64,000 bases of DNA. It comes from Alkalibacillus almallahensis (GTDB lineage Bacteria; Bacillota; Bacilli; Bacillales; Alkalibacillaceae). Positions 37,708 to 47,300 of this stretch are shown here, piece by piece (positions within the stretch are counted from its first letter, which is position 1; the number at the start of each line of letters is the position of its first letter). The notes beneath the pieces are model-generated. The model saw only the letters and a list, made by a program, of their open reading frames with translations. It was not told the DNA's origin and ran no database searches. The stretch lies in NCBI RefSeq assembly GCF_011761495.1, contig NZ_JAASRU010000001.1, positions 186,001-250,000 of the forward strand, in the 5' to 3' direction. Made by a program: the position numbers and the translations under genes.

Positions 37708-39552
37708 ATGAACTCAATCATCGAACTACCGAGCACCCTTTCAAATAAAATAGCAGCGGGTGAAGTCGTCGAACGTCCCGCTTCTGTCATTAAAGAATTA
37801 TTAGAGAATAGTATAGATGCAGGAAGTACGTGGATCAAAATAGAACTTGAAGAAGCTGGTCTTCGCTCGATTAAAGTTATTGATAATGGGCGTGGTATGA
37901 CACAAACTGATGCACCCAAAGCATTTGGTCGTCATGCCACGAGCAAAATCGCTCATGAAAAAGATTTGTTTCGCGTTGAAACTTTAGGATTTCGCGGTGA
38001 AGCATTGGCTAGTATCGCAGCGGTTAGCCAATTGACATTAAGAACGTCTACAGGTGAAGAAACAGGAACAGAGCTTGTGGTTCACGGGGGAAAAGTAGAA
38101 GAACATCAAAAACATACGAAACGACAAGGTACTGAAATCATTGTTGAACATCTGTTTTATAATACGCCTGCACGGTTAAAATATTTGAAAACAGTCCACA
38201 CTGAACTTGGGCATTTAACCGATGTCATTAACCGTATGGCATTATCACACCCTGATATTCGATTTGAATGTGAGCATAATGGAAAAAAACTATTTTTCAC
38301 ACCTGGGAATGGCCAATTATTACAAACGATTCAACAAATCTACGGTTCAAATATCGCGAAAAATATGCTCAAAGTGGAAAATCATTCTCTAGACTATAAT
38401 TTAACGGGTTATATTGGAAAACCTGAAATCACCCGTGCTAATCGGCATTATATTTCGTTAATCGTAAATGGTCGCTATATTAAAAATCCTAAAATTAATA
38501 AGGCAATATTAGAGGGTTACCATACATTCTTGCCGATCGGTCGTTATCCTGTGGTGGTCTTGCAAATTGAAATGGATCCTTATTTAGTTGATGTAAACGT
38601 TCATCCAGCTAAAACGGAAGTGCGTTTCAGTAAGGAAAATGCTTTATTTGAATTGGTTAAAGATACAATCTACGACGTCTTACATGAACAAAAGTTGATA
38701 CCTGAAGGGAAACAACGAAAGCAAGAACCATCTGAACAGACAACATTAGATTTCACTCAAACAAACAGGAATGAAAAGACGAAACAAGAAGTAATGGTTG
38801 GTCAAGGTTCCCAAACTAATAACCACCACATTGCTGAATCGTTAACTTCTTTTCAATCTGAAACAAACCAACCAGCCGATCAGCCCGTTTCAACAACTGA
38901 GACACAACCGCGATCAGAACAAGAGGAACCAGAAGTGTCACCAATTGGTTCGACTGAAGCGGGAAGTGAACGGATTCCCTTTTTAAGTCCGATTGGGCAA
39001 TTACATGGCACTTATATTCTTGCTCAAAATGAACAAGGCTTATATCTAATGGATCAACATGCTGCTCAAGAACGGATTAAATATGAGTACTTTAAAAAGA
39101 AATTAGGTAAACCTGATCATGAATTGCAGACTTTATCCGTTCCATTGACGTTCGATTTCACAGCACAAGAAGCGATCACGATAGAAGAAAATCGTTCACA
39201 GCTGGAATCAATTGGCTTATACTTAGAACCATTCGGTGATCAGAGTTATCTGGTAAGAGCTTATCCTACTTGGTTCCCTGAAGGAGCTGAAGAATTAACC
39301 ATTCGCGATATGGTGGATGACTTAGCGCAAGAAAAAGGCATCAGTATTGAGAAAATACGAGAAGAAGCAGCGATTTTAATGTCTTGTAAACGCTCGATTA
39401 AAGCTAATCATTACTTGAGCCAACAAGAAATGAACTATTTGATTGATGAATTACGGTCGTGCCAAGACCCTTATACTTGCCCACATGGTCGACCAATCAT
39501 TGTACACTTTAGTGATTATGAAATTCAACGGATGTTCAAACGAATTATGTAA
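37708..39552 (+). CDS. mutL: DNA mismatch repair protein MutL (endonuclease type)
   Basis: MutL couples mismatch recognition to nicking. The GHKL ATPase motifs are present ([32 protein letters not shown]). A Gln/Glu/Thr-rich linker (about 335-425) leads to the C-terminal domain. That domain carries the endonuclease motif [12 protein letters not shown] (about 449-460) and CPHGRP zinc motif, so it is the nicking type of organisms without MutH. Length is 614 residues. Confidence 0.97.
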   Translation: MNSIIELPSTLSNKIAAGEVVERPASVIKELLENSIDAGSTWIKIELEEAGLRSIKVIDNGRGMTQTDAPKAFGRHATSKIAHEKDLFRVETLGFRGEALASIAAVSQLTLRTSTGEETGTELVVHGGKVEEHQKHTKRQGTEIIVEHLFYNTPARLKYLKTVHTELGHLTDVINRMALSHPDIRFECEHNGKKLFFTPGNGQLLQTIQQIYGSNIAKNMLKVENHSLDYNLTGYIGKPEITRANRHYISLIVNGRYIKNPKINKAILEGYHTFLPIGRYPVVVLQIEMDPYLVDVNVHPAKTEVRFSKENALFELVKDTIYDVLHEQKLIPEGKQRKQEPSEQTTLDFTQTNRNEKTKQEVMVGQGSQTNNHHIAESLTSFQSETNQPADQPVSTTETQPRSEQEEPEVSPIGSTEAGSERIPFLSPIGQLHGTYILAQNEQGLYLMDQHAAQERIKYEYFKKKLGKPDHELQTLSVPLTFDFTAQEAITIEENRSQLESIGLYLEPFGDQSYLVRAYPTWFPEGAEELTIRDMVDDLAQEKGISIEKIREEAAILMSCKRSIKANHYLSQQEMNYLIDELRSCQDPYTCPHGRPIIVHFSDYEIQRMFKRIM

Positions 39553-39569
39553 TAGAAATGAGGGGCAGT

Positions 39570-40523
39570 ATGAAACCGATTGTTGTCAGCGTTATCGGTC
39601 CAACAGCTGTTGGTAAAAGTAAATTAGGCATAGAAATTAGTAAGCGATTTGATGGAGAAGTCATTAATGGCGACTCCATGCAGTTTTATCGGGGGTTTAA
39701 TATAGGGACAGCTAAAGTAACGACAGAAGAAGCGGATGGTGTTGATCATCACTTAATTGATTTCTTACCAGAAGATGGTCAATATTCTGCTGCTCATTTT
39801 CAATCGGATTTGAAGTCATTAGTAGATGAAATGACTTCAAGAGATCGATTACCTGTTGTCGTTGGTGGTACAGGTTTTTATATTCATTCTGCGCTTTATG
39901 ATTTTAATTTCTCAGAGGTTGACCGTAACCAAGATTATGTAGACTCGATGATGCAAGGAATCGAACAGAATGGCATTGATCCTTATTACGAGAAATTAAA
40001 GCAGGTTGATCCTGAACAAGCAAACAGGATCCATCCTCATAATATTAGAAGAGTGGTTCGAGCATTAGAAGTTTATGAGCGGACGGGGAAAACGATGTCG
40101 CAGCTGGAGCAAGTACAGTCTAATGCATCCCCTTATCAACCTTATATGATTGGATTAGATATGCCACGGGAACAGCTGTATGATCGCATAAATCGTCGCG
40201 TTGATGAGATGATTGAAGAAGGACTATACGATGAAGTATCTGCGTTATACCAGGCATATGGGGCAGCTATTCAAGCGATGCAAGGCATTGGTTACAAAGA
40301 ATGGCTTCCCTATTTTCGAAATGAAGTGACGTATGATGACGTCATTAGTCAAATTAAGCAAAATACCAGACGGTTTGCGAAGCGTCAACTAACCTATTAT
40401 CGCAATAAACTCCCTGACGTTCATTGGTACACCATTGATCCTAATCGTTACGAAAAAACTTTTGAGACAATTTTTTCAGATTTAGCAGGATTTTTAAATC
40501 ACAAGCAGAATAATAATAATTAA
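39570..40523 (+). CDS. miaA: tRNA dimethylallyltransferase MiaA
   Basis: MiaA transfers the dimethylallyl group to A37 of tRNAs, the substrate of MiaB encoded upstream. The P-loop GPTAVGKSK, the NGDSMQFYRG motif and the DFLPEDGQYSAAHF segment are diagnostic. Length is 317 residues. The start is ATG 39570; the ATG at 39558 precedes the GAGGGG site and is less likely. hfq follows, the conserved pair. Confidence 0.97.
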   Translation: MKPIVVSVIGPTAVGKSKLGIEISKRFDGEVINGDSMQFYRGFNIGTAKVTTEEADGVDHHLIDFLPEDGQYSAAHFQSDLKSLVDEMTSRDRLPVVVGGTGFYIHSALYDFNFSEVDRNQDYVDSMMQGIEQNGIDPYYEKLKQVDPEQANRIHPHNIRRVVRALEVYERTGKTMSQLEQVQSNASPYQPYMIGLDMPREQLYDRINRRVDEMIEEGLYDEVSALYQAYGAAIQAMQGIGYKEWLPYFRNEVTYDDVISQIKQNTRRFAKRQLTYYRNKLPDVHWYTIDPNRYEKTFETIFSDLAGFLNHKQNNNN

Positions 40524-40547
40524 GAGATAGATAGAGGAGGAAGAATT

Positions 40548-40769
40548 ATGGCGAATTCAGCGAACATTCAAGATGCTTTTTTAAACAAATTACGTAAGGA
40601 AAAGGTTCAGTTAACGGTATTTTTAACGAATGGTTTCCAACTAAGAGGAATCATTCAATCTTTCGACAATTTCACCGTTTTAATTGAAACAGAAGGGCGC
40701 CAACAGTTAATTTTTAAACATGCCATTTCAACGTTTGCACCGGTTAAAAATATTGATTTGGACTCATAA
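40548..40769 (+). CDS. hfq: RNA chaperone Hfq
   Basis: Hfq is a hexameric Sm-like protein that binds A-rich and U-rich RNA. The Sm1 motif [26 protein letters not shown]-type stretch and the Sm2 KHAISTFAP are clear, here with QLTVFL at the start. Length is 73 residues. A strong GAGGAGGA precedes the ATG and a terminator follows. Confidence 0.97.
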   Translation: MANSANIQDAFLNKLRKEKVQLTVFLTNGFQLRGIIQSFDNFTVLIETEGRQQLIFKHAISTFAPVKNIDLDS

Positions 40770-40785
40770 TAATAATGTTAATCAT

Positions 40786-40820
40786 TAAGCCTATCACAAA
40801 ATAAGTGGTAGGCTTATTTC
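40786..40820 (+). terminator. Terminator after hfq
   Basis: A 12-bp stem (TAAGCCTATCAC / GTGGTAGGCTTA, one G-U pair) followed by TTTC. Confidence 0.8.
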
Positions 40821-40827
40821 ATGTTGT

Positions 40828-40856
40828 TTGACTGCGAACAAGTTTTCGTTAACAAT
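40828..40856 (+). promoter_or_regulatory. hflX promoter with LexA-box-like site
   Basis: -35 TTGACT (40828-40833), 17-base spacer, -10 AACAAT (40851-40856). Within the spacer CGAACAAGTTTTCG (40835-40848) matches the Bacillus LexA box CGAACN4GTTCG at 9 of 10 fixed positions. Confidence 0.5.
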
Positions 40857-40886
40857 AAACTTATATGAAGATAAAGGAGTCCATTT

Positions 40887-42122
40887 ATGAAAGAGCAAGC
40901 CATTATAGTCGGATGTCATACACCTGATACACCAGAACATTTATTCGAGTCATCTATAGAAGAATTAGAAGCCTTAGCTTATACAGTCGATGTCGATGTG
41001 AATGAAACCTTCATTCAAAATCGGGATAAAGTGCATTCAGCTTTATATATTGGGACAGGAAAAGTAGAAGAAATTAAGCAATACATTGATCATTATGAGA
41101 TTGATGTCGTGATCATCAATCAAGAGTTAACGCCATCACAGTCTAGAAATTTAGAAGATAAATGGGAAATTAAAATTCTTGACCGCACTCAGTTGATTTT
41201 AGATATATTCGCGATGCGTGCACGAACGAAAGAAGGTAAACTACAAGTCGAATTAGCTCAACTTCAATATTTATTACCGCGTTTACACGGCCAAGGTACA
41301 TCACTTTCTCGACTTGGTGGTGGAATCGGAACGCGAGGACCTGGTGAAACCAAATTAGAAACCGATCAGCGCCATATTCGTCGACGGATTACAGAAGTTA
41401 AGCGCGCTTTAGAACAAGTGGCTAAACAGCGAGATCAGTATCGTCAGCGTCGCAAGAAAAATTCAGCCTTTCAAATGGCTGTTGTTGGCTATACAAACGC
41501 GGGCAAATCAACTATTTTCAATCGGTTAAGTGAAACAGGTTCATTGGAAGAAGATAAACTGTTCGCAACCTTAGACCCTTTAACACGACAAATCACTCTA
41601 CCAAGTGGTTTTGAATTCTTAATATCTGATACGGTCGGATTTATTCAAGATCTACCCACAACATTGATTGCAGCATTTCGTTCCACACTTGAAGAAGTTG
41701 TAGAAGCTGATTTTATTTTGCATGTGGTTGATGCATCTAATGAGGAATCAGTTGAGCAGGAAAAGACCGTCTATAACATTCTTGATGAATTAGGTGCTGG
41801 TGATATACCTATGTTGACGGTTTATAACAAAGTGGATTTAATTACTGACGAAGTCATCCCTTATTCGACACCAAGCGTTAAAATGTCTGCGCTAGAACCA
41901 TCTGATTATGATGATTTAAAACAAGAAATTGAACAAGCACTACTTAACAACTGGACGCATTATCGTGTTTCTCTTTCAAGTAGTGAGGGGAAACTACTGA
42001 ATCAATTAAAACGAGAAACAATCGTCAAACACGAACAGTTCAATGAAGATCAAGAACAATTTGAATTAGAGGGATATGTTCCAGAAGGTTCCCCTATTCA
42101 TACAACATTAACAAAAAGGTGA
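40887..42122 (+). CDS. hflX: Ribosome-dissociating GTPase HflX
   Basis: HflX binds the 50S E-site and splits stalled ribosomes after stress. An N-terminal HflX domain with a glycine-rich RLHGQGTSLSRLGGGIGTRGPGE-type linker precedes the G domain. The G1 motif GYTNAGKST lies at about 202-210, with DTVGFI and NKVD following. Length is 411 residues. Its distance of only 6 bp to ynbB suggests co-transcription. Confidence 0.95.
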   Translation: MKEQAIIVGCHTPDTPEHLFESSIEELEALAYTVDVDVNETFIQNRDKVHSALYIGTGKVEEIKQYIDHYEIDVVIINQELTPSQSRNLEDKWEIKILDRTQLILDIFAMRARTKEGKLQVELAQLQYLLPRLHGQGTSLSRLGGGIGTRGPGETKLETDQRHIRRRITEVKRALEQVAKQRDQYRQRRKKNSAFQMAVVGYTNAGKSTIFNRLSETGSLEEDKLFATLDPLTRQITLPSGFEFLISDTVGFIQDLPTTLIAAFRSTLEEVVEADFILHVVDASNEESVEQEKTVYNILDELGAGDIPMLTVYNKVDLITDEVIPYSTPSVKMSALEPSDYDDLKQEIEQALLNNWTHYRVSLSSSEGKLLNQLKRETIVKHEQFNEDQEQFELEGYVPEGSPIHTTLTKR

Positions 42123-42128
42123 GGACAT

Positions 42129-43364
42129 ATGAACGAACAAGATTGGCAAACGATACATGAAGTTGAAACGAAATTAGCAGATCAATTTAATCAAATAGGA
42201 CAATCTGTGACACTCAATCAGACCAAAGTGCTTCAAGCCTTTCAAGAGCAGCACATTGCTGATATTCATTTTAACCCAACTACAGGGTATGGGTATGATG
42301 ATCTGGGGCGCGAGAAACTTGAAGCACTTTATGCCTCAGTATTTCAAACGGAAGATGCTTTAGTACGTCCTCAAATCGTATCGGGTACACACGCTATTTC
42401 GACGACGTTATTCGGCATATTACGCCCAGACGATGAATTATTAAGTATTACAGGAGCGCCTTATGACACACTACAAGGTGTGATTGGTGCATCAGGTGAA
42501 GCGGATGGTTCTTTAACGGACTTTGGCATTCATTATAAAGAAGTGGAACTGACTGAAAGTGGGGGCGTAGACTTTGAATTGATAAGTCAATCTCTGAATG
42601 AACGGACTAAAATGGTTATGATTCAACGCTCAAAGGGGTACGCAGATAGGCCATCGTTTATGATTGAAGATATCAAAAAAATGATTGAGTTTGTAAAATC
42701 AATTGACCCGAATGTGATTGTCTTTGTCGATAATTGCTACGGAGAATTTGTTGAAACTGCAGAACCAACAGAAGTGGGTGCAGATCTAATAGCTGGTTCA
42801 TTGATTAAAAACCCTGGAGCGGGCATTGTACGAACTGGAGGATACATAGCTGGACGGCAACATTTAATTGAAAAGTGCGCCAATCGTTTAACAGCGCCTG
42901 GATTAGGTAAGGAAACAGGCGCATCATTAAATAGTTTGCAAGAAATGTTCCAAGGATTATTTTTAGCTCCCCATACAGTAGGTGAAGCACTGAAAGGTTC
43001 TTACTTTACCGCAACATTATTATGTAAACTTGGGTTCACAACAAATCCTAATCAAGATGAACCACGTACTGATTTAATTCAATCCATTACCTTTCAATCT
43101 AAAGATGATATGGTTGAATTCGCGCAAATTATTCAACAGCAATCGCCAGTTAATGCCTATGTAACACCGCAACCAAGTGCTATGCCTGGGTATGATCATG
43201 AAGTTATTATGGCAGCAGGGACGTTTATTCAAGGAGCTAGTTTAGAGTTAACAGCTGACGGACCTATCCGCGCGCCTTATACGTTGTATGTTCAAGGTGG
43301 TTTAACATATGAACATGTTAAACTAGCTATTATTTCAGCTTTAAAACAACTTAACTATTTGTAA
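42129..43364 (+). CDS. ynbB: PLP-dependent YnbB (methionine gamma-lyase/aluminium-resistance family)
   Basis: A 411-residue PLP enzyme of the Cys/Met-metabolism fold. The cofactor Lys is in AGSLIKNPGAG and the phosphate-binding segment in GTHAISTTLFG. In B. subtilis ynbB precedes glnR at the same place. The reaction is not known for this branch; methionine gamma-lyase or cystathionine-type lyase are database names only. Confidence 0.9.
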   Translation: MNEQDWQTIHEVETKLADQFNQIGQSVTLNQTKVLQAFQEQHIADIHFNPTTGYGYDDLGREKLEALYASVFQTEDALVRPQIVSGTHAISTTLFGILRPDDELLSITGAPYDTLQGVIGASGEADGSLTDFGIHYKEVELTESGGVDFELISQSLNERTKMVMIQRSKGYADRPSFMIEDIKKMIEFVKSIDPNVIVFVDNCYGEFVETAEPTEVGADLIAGSLIKNPGAGIVRTGGYIAGRQHLIEKCANRLTAPGLGKETGASLNSLQEMFQGLFLAPHTVGEALKGSYFTATLLCKLGFTTNPNQDEPRTDLIQSITFQSKDDMVEFAQIIQQQSPVNAYVTPQPSAMPGYDHEVIMAAGTFIQGASLELTADGPIRAPYTLYVQGGLTYEHVKLAIISALKQLNYL

Positions 43365-43395
43365 GGAGTACGAATTTTGTACTTCTTATTTTTTA

Positions 43396-43445
43396 TGTTA
43401 ACTTTCTTAACATCTGTTGACATATCTTATAACTTTGCATATAAT
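43396..43445 (+). promoter_or_regulatory. glnRA promoter with GlnR/TnrA operator
   Basis: TGTTAACTTTCTTAACA (43396-43412) matches the GlnR/TnrA site TGTNAN7TNACA perfectly. It lies immediately upstream of -35 TTGACA (43417-43422), 17-base spacer and -10 TATAAT (43440-43445), a perfect sigma-A promoter. A second, degenerate site at 43415-43431 covers the -35. Confidence 0.85.
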
Positions 43446-43470
43446 ATTATCTATATTGGAGGTGTTGGTG

Positions 43471-43875
43471 ATGGCTGATCAAGATCGTAAGGCACTCCCA
43501 CTATTCTCGATGAGCGTTGTAACGGATTTAACTGAGCTAAGCGCTCGTCAAGTTAGGTATTACGAGGATAAAGAGTTAGTTTTGCCTGTTCGTTCACAGG
43601 GAAATAGACGTTTGTTTTCCTTTTACGATGTCGATCGTTTACTCGAAATTAAAGAATTGATCGATCAAGGCGTCAATCTTGCCGGCATCAAACAAGTCTT
43701 GAAAGTTAAAACAGAACAACACGAACAACATAACCAGAAAGAACCGGCTTCAGAAGAGACTGAGAAAATGTCAGAAAAAGACTTACACAAAATGTTACGA
43801 CGTGAGTTGATGGAGTCTGGTTATATGAATCAATCATCACTTGTTAAGGGAGAGCTTTCGCGGTTCTACCATTAA
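43471..43875 (+). CDS. glnR: MerR-family nitrogen regulator GlnR
   Basis: GlnR represses glnRA when glutamine is high, through feedback-inhibited glutamine synthetase. The 134-residue protein has a MerR-type winged helix (ELSARQVRYYEDKELVLPVRS). The C-terminal tail (LRRELMESGYMNQSSLVKGELSRFYH) is the autoinhibitory and GS-sensing part. The start is ATG 43471 with TGGAGGTG upstream; an upstream in-frame start would overlap the promoter. glnA follows after 27 bp. Confidence 0.95.
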   Translation: MADQDRKALPLFSMSVVTDLTELSARQVRYYEDKELVLPVRSQGNRRLFSFYDVDRLLEIKELIDQGVNLAGIKQVLKVKTEQHEQHNQKEPASEETEKMSEKDLHKMLRRELMESGYMNQSSLVKGELSRFYH

Positions 43876-43902
43876 CTGAATAAATTTGAGGAGGCGTTTA
43901 TT

Positions 43903-45237
43903 TTGGTTAAATTTACAAAAGAAGAGATTTACAAACGTATAGAGGAGGAAAACGTTCGATTTATTCGTTTACAATTCACGGATTTATTAGGCACCATCAA
44001 GAACGTTGAAATCCCACTCAGTCAGCTAGATAAAGCACTTGATAATCAAATGATGTTTGATGGTTCTTCAATTGAAGGCTTTGTACGTATTGAAGAATCA
44101 GATATGTTACTACATCCAGATTTAGATTCATTCGTTGTCTTTCCATGGACATCTGAAAAAGGTAAAGTAGCACGTTTTATTTGTGACATTTATAATCCAG
44201 ATGGCACACCATTTGAAGGTTGCCCACGTTATAACTTAAAGCGTAATTTAGAGCGCATGGAAAAACTCGGGTATACAGCATTTAATATTGGTACAGAGCC
44301 AGAGTTCTTCTTATTCAAATTAGATGAACGCGGTGAGCCGACAATGGAACTAAACGATAAAGGTGGCTATTTTGACTTAGCTCCAACAGACTTAGGTGAA
44401 AACTGCCGTCGCGATATCGTATTAGAACTAGAGGAAATGGGCTTTGAAATCGAAGCTTCACACCACGAGGTTGCGCCAGGACAACACGAAATTGACTTTA
44501 AATATTCTGATGCGGTTAAGCACTGTGACGATATCCAAACGTTCAAGCTCGTCGTTAAGACGATCGCTCGTAAACACGGATTACATGCGACATTCATGCC
44601 TAAGCCATTATTCGGCGTGAACGGTTCAGGAATGCACGCAAACATGTCATTATTTGCTGGCAAAGAAAATGCCTTTTATGATGAAAATGCGGATGAACAA
44701 TTAAGTGAAGTTGCACATCAATTTACAGCAGGTATCATCAAACATGCGGTTAACTTCACAGCTGTGACAAACCCAACTGTTAACTCGTATAAGCGTTTAG
44801 TGCCAGGTTACGAAGCACCTTGTTATGTAGCATGGTCTGGTCAAAACCGTAGTCCATTAGTGCGTGTTCCTTCATCTCGAGGTTTAAGTACACGTATTGA
44901 AGTACGAAGTGTTGACCCAGCAGCCAATCCATACATGGCTATGTCTGTTATGTTAGCAGCAGGTTTAGATGGTGTTGAAAACAAACTAACAGCTCCAGAA
45001 CCAGTCGACCGTAACATTTATGTGATGGATAAAGCAGAACGTGAAGCAAATGGTGTTCAAGATTTGCCAGCAACACTTTATGATGCGTTACAATACTTAA
45101 ATTCAGACGATGTGATTAAAGAAGCTCTTGGTGAGCACTTAACTGAGCACTTCTTAGAAGCAAAAGAAATCGAATGGGATATGTTTAGAACACAAGTTCA
45201 CCCATGGGAGAGAGAACAATATTTAAGCACTTACTAA
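43903..45237 (+). CDS. glnA: Glutamine synthetase, type I
   Basis: GlnA makes glutamine from glutamate and ammonia and acts as a co-regulator of GlnR and TnrA. The N-terminal [32 protein letters not shown] and [10 protein letters not shown] motifs are complete. The length of 444 residues equals the B. subtilis enzyme. There is no Tyr adenylylation segment, as expected for the Bacillus type. The start is TTG 43903, eight bases after GAGGAGG. It is the last chromosomal gene before the prophage. Confidence 0.97.
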   Translation: MVKFTKEEIYKRIEEENVRFIRLQFTDLLGTIKNVEIPLSQLDKALDNQMMFDGSSIEGFVRIEESDMLLHPDLDSFVVFPWTSEKGKVARFICDIYNPDGTPFEGCPRYNLKRNLERMEKLGYTAFNIGTEPEFFLFKLDERGEPTMELNDKGGYFDLAPTDLGENCRRDIVLELEEMGFEIEASHHEVAPGQHEIDFKYSDAVKHCDDIQTFKLVVKTIARKHGLHATFMPKPLFGVNGSGMHANMSLFAGKENAFYDENADEQLSEVAHQFTAGIIKHAVNFTAVTNPTVNSYKRLVPGYEAPCYVAWSGQNRSPLVRVPSSRGLSTRIEVRSVDPAANPYMAMSVMLAAGLDGVENKLTAPEPVDRNIYVMDKAEREANGVQDLPATLYDALQYLNSDDVIKEALGEHLTEHFLEAKEIEWDMFRTQVHPWEREQYLSTY

Positions 45238-45244
45238 TTTCCGA

Positions 45245-45284
45245 ATTCCCTTGCCATGAAAATGGTTAAGGGGATTTTTTTATT
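45245..45284 (+). terminator. Terminator after glnA
   Basis: A hairpin (CCCTTGCCAT / ATGGTTAAGGG, one bulge) with a run of seven T. The prophage begins at or just after this point. Confidence 0.85.
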
Positions 45285-45340
45285 GTGGGAAGTTTTTGAG
45301 AGGGTAGTGGATTGAGGTGTATTCCCACAGATTTCCCACA
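45284..45340 (+). repeat. Probable attL region with integrase arm-type repeats
   Basis: TGTGGGAA (45284-45291) is the inverted copy of TTCCCACA, which occurs twice in tandem at 45322-45329 and 45333-45340, right before the integrase stop. Such short repeats beside a tyrosine integrase are typical arm-binding sites. The crossover core itself cannot be defined without the right end. Confidence 0.55.
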
Positions 45341-45344
45341 AAAA

Positions 45345-46496
45345 TTATTCTTTTAGGATTGTTTTCATATAATCATCATATTTCTGCATACCTTCTTGAT
45401 TTATTCGGTCAGAAATATGAGCATAAACATCTGCTGTGATTTGGTAACTACCATGTCCTAAACGTTCTTGAATCTGTTTGTAGTCATTCCAACCAGATTC
45501 CATTAAAATAACAACATGAGTATGACGCAAAGAGTGAATAGGTAGTTTGGGTAATCCAGCTCTTTTTAATATGCGTTCAAAAGAATTGAATAGTGAGCTT
45601 TTAGGCATGTAGTTACCGTCATCACGACATAAGACCAAATTGAAATCATGATGATACAAGTCACCAAACGTCTTTTTATTTTCATTTTGCCATTTCAGAT
45701 GGAACTTTAATTTATCGATTAATGGATCTCTTAATGTGATAGTCCTGGTTGATCGATATGTTTTGGTATCGCCAAACAGCTGATCATTAGTGGACGCTTG
45801 AAAGTCTAATGATTTGTTGATTCGAACTGTCTTCTCTTTGAAATTAATATCGGACCATTGAATAGCTGCAGCTTCACCTTTGCGCATACCTGTTTCGATC
45901 AAGAAGTAATAGAACATCCAATAAATATAACCGTACTGACGAGCTTCTGTTAGAAAGTTTGATATATCTGATGAATCAATAAATTTAATGGTTTGTTTTT
46001 TACTCTTACCTTTTATCGTAGCCCCTTCAGCAGGATTTCGATCAATAATATTTAATTGCTTTGCTTTCTCTAAACCATTTCGCAGTGTACCGTGAATGAT
46101 CTCTACAGTTCGTTTTGCGTATCCTTCATTATATAAATGGTTCAGAAACTTTTGATACATCGTCGGTTTAAGATTCTTAATTTTTATATTTTGAAAGTAA
46201 GGTATAATGTGTTTATTGATATTAGTTTGATGTAGTTTGTAAGTGTTTTTACGAACTACATCCTTTTTGTATTCGGTTAACCAATGTTCCATATATTCTT
46301 TAAGCAACATGTTATGATTAGCTGTGTCAAAATTATTCAGTAACTGGTCTTCTAATCGTTGAGCTTCAATTCTTGCATCTTTTTTGCGTTTAAATCCTCT
46401 TTTAGATCTCTCTTTTCGTTGGTCAGTTATAGGGTCATAATAGGTTAATCTGAATTCCCACAGGCCCTCTTTGTACTCATTTAGTGATATACCCAT
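45345..46496 (-). CDS. Phage tyrosine integrase
   Basis: A 383-residue site-specific recombinase that inserts and excises the prophage. The N-terminus has an AP2-like arm-binding region (WEFRLTYYDPITDQRKERSKRGFKRK) and a core-binding SAM-like domain. The catalytic residues are Arg near 205 (RKGEAAAIQW), HSLRH (H321, R324), His in LGHGS and Tyr near 358 (DVYAHI). The ATG at 46496 has AGGAGG eight bases upstream on this strand. It is transcribed away from the phage genes, toward glnA. Confidence 0.95.
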   Translation of the reverse strand: MGISLNEYKEGLWEFRLTYYDPITDQRKERSKRGFKRKKDARIEAQRLEDQLLNNFDTANHNMLLKEYMEHWLTEYKKDVVRKNTYKLHQTNINKHIIPYFQNIKIKNLKPTMYQKFLNHLYNEGYAKRTVEIIHGTLRNGLEKAKQLNIIDRNPAEGATIKGKSKKQTIKFIDSSDISNFLTEARQYGYIYWMFYYFLIETGMRKGEAAAIQWSDINFKEKTVRINKSLDFQASTNDQLFGDTKTYRSTRTITLRDPLIDKLKFHLKWQNENKKTFGDLYHHDFNLVLCRDDGNYMPKSSLFNSFERILKRAGLPKLPIHSLRHTHVVILMESGWNDYKQIQERLGHGSYQITADVYAHISDRINQEGMQKYDDYMKTILKE

Positions 46497-46508
46497 TCAT
46501 CAAACCTC

Positions 46509-47135
46509 CTAAAGATTTTGAGTAAATTTAACAGCTTTACCGATAATTTTAGCTGGATACTCTTCGTTAACAATGATTGGATCGTGATCCGAATTATCTG
46601 GAATCAATACTATATTATTTTTCTGTTTCTTTACTCGCTTTAAAGTTGCTTCCAAATCACCATTTAATAAAACTGCTGCAATTTCACCACTTTCTACATC
46701 AGGTTGCTTTCTAATAATTACATTAGAACCTTCTGGTATCGTTGGGTGCATTGAATCTCCAACTGTTTCTAAACATATAAATTCACCTACAGGCAACGTA
46801 TCTGGAAGTTCGTAAGTATAACCTTTTATATTTTCCTCAGCATCTATTGGATCTCCGCAGGCTACTTTACCCAGAATAGGAATTGGCGTTATTTTAGTTA
46901 TATTTTTAATATTTGATATCTCTTTTGTTAAATCTTCATTCATTAGATCTTCTAAATTAACATTGAAAATTTTTGCTATATCAGATAAAACTCCTGATTT
47001 TGGTGTGTAGGTTCCTTTTTCCCATTCACTAATAGAAGAAGAGCTTTTTCTTCCTAAAAGCTTTGCTAGTTCATCTTGATCCATATCTTTCTTGTTTCTA
47101 AGGTACCTAAGATTTTTGCTGAATACATTACTCAT
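46509..47135 (-). CDS. LexA-like phage repressor (XRE HTH + S24 peptidase)
   Basis: The prophage CI-type repressor. The N-terminal XRE helix-turn-helix (NLRYLRNKKDMDQDELAKLLGRKSSSSISEWEKG-type region) binds operators. The C-terminal S24 domain has the Ser in VGDSMHP (S128) and the Lys in TLKRV (K166). The likely self-cleavage site is ACGDP near residues 92-94. RecA-dependent cleavage would make induction SOS-controlled. The start is taken at 47135, eight bases after GGAGGAA; the ATG at 47150 lies before that site. Length is 208 residues. Confidence 0.93.
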   Translation of the reverse strand: MSNVFSKNLRYLRNKKDMDQDELAKLLGRKSSSSISEWEKGTYTPKSGVLSDIAKIFNVNLEDLMNEDLTKEISNIKNITKITPIPILGKVACGDPIDAEENIKGYTYELPDTLPVGEFICLETVGDSMHPTIPEGSNVIIRKQPDVESGEIAAVLLNGDLEATLKRVKKQKNNIVLIPDNSDHDPIIVNEEYPAKIIGKAVKFTQNL

Positions 47136-47167
47136 TAATACTTCCTCCATGAATTTATTTTAATTGA

Positions 47168-47196
47168 ATTATACAACTAATTTCATAAAATGTGAA
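47168..47196 (-). promoter_or_regulatory. Leftward repressor promoter
   Basis: On the minus strand, -35 TTCACA (47191-47196), 17-base spacer and -10 TATAAT (47168-47173) drive the repressor and integrase. An operator-like site covers its -35. Confidence 0.7.
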
Positions 47197-47258
47197 GTGA
47201 GTTTGATAATTTATTTCAGATTTTCTGAAAATATTACTTGACTTCAGAAAAACCGAAG
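47181..47258. promoter_or_regulatory. Repressor operators O1-O3 in the divergent switch
   Basis: Three related 17-bp dyads: TTTCATAAAATGTGAAG (47181-47197), the perfect palindrome TTTCAGATTTTCTGAAA (47214-47230) and CTTCAGAAAAACCGAAG (47242-47258). Half-site about TTTCRGW with a 3-base centre. The first covers the leftward -35, and the third lies between the rightward -35 and -10. Confidence 0.75.
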
Positions 47259-47266
47259 TGTAAGAT
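47238..47266 (+). promoter_or_regulatory. Rightward early promoter
   Basis: -35 TTGACT (47238-47243), 17-base spacer, -10 TAAGAT (47261-47266). Operator O3 fills the spacer, so repressor binding should block it. Confidence 0.7.
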
Positions 47267-47300
47267 TGGGGTATAAATTGTTGAACGGAGGTGTTTTTTG

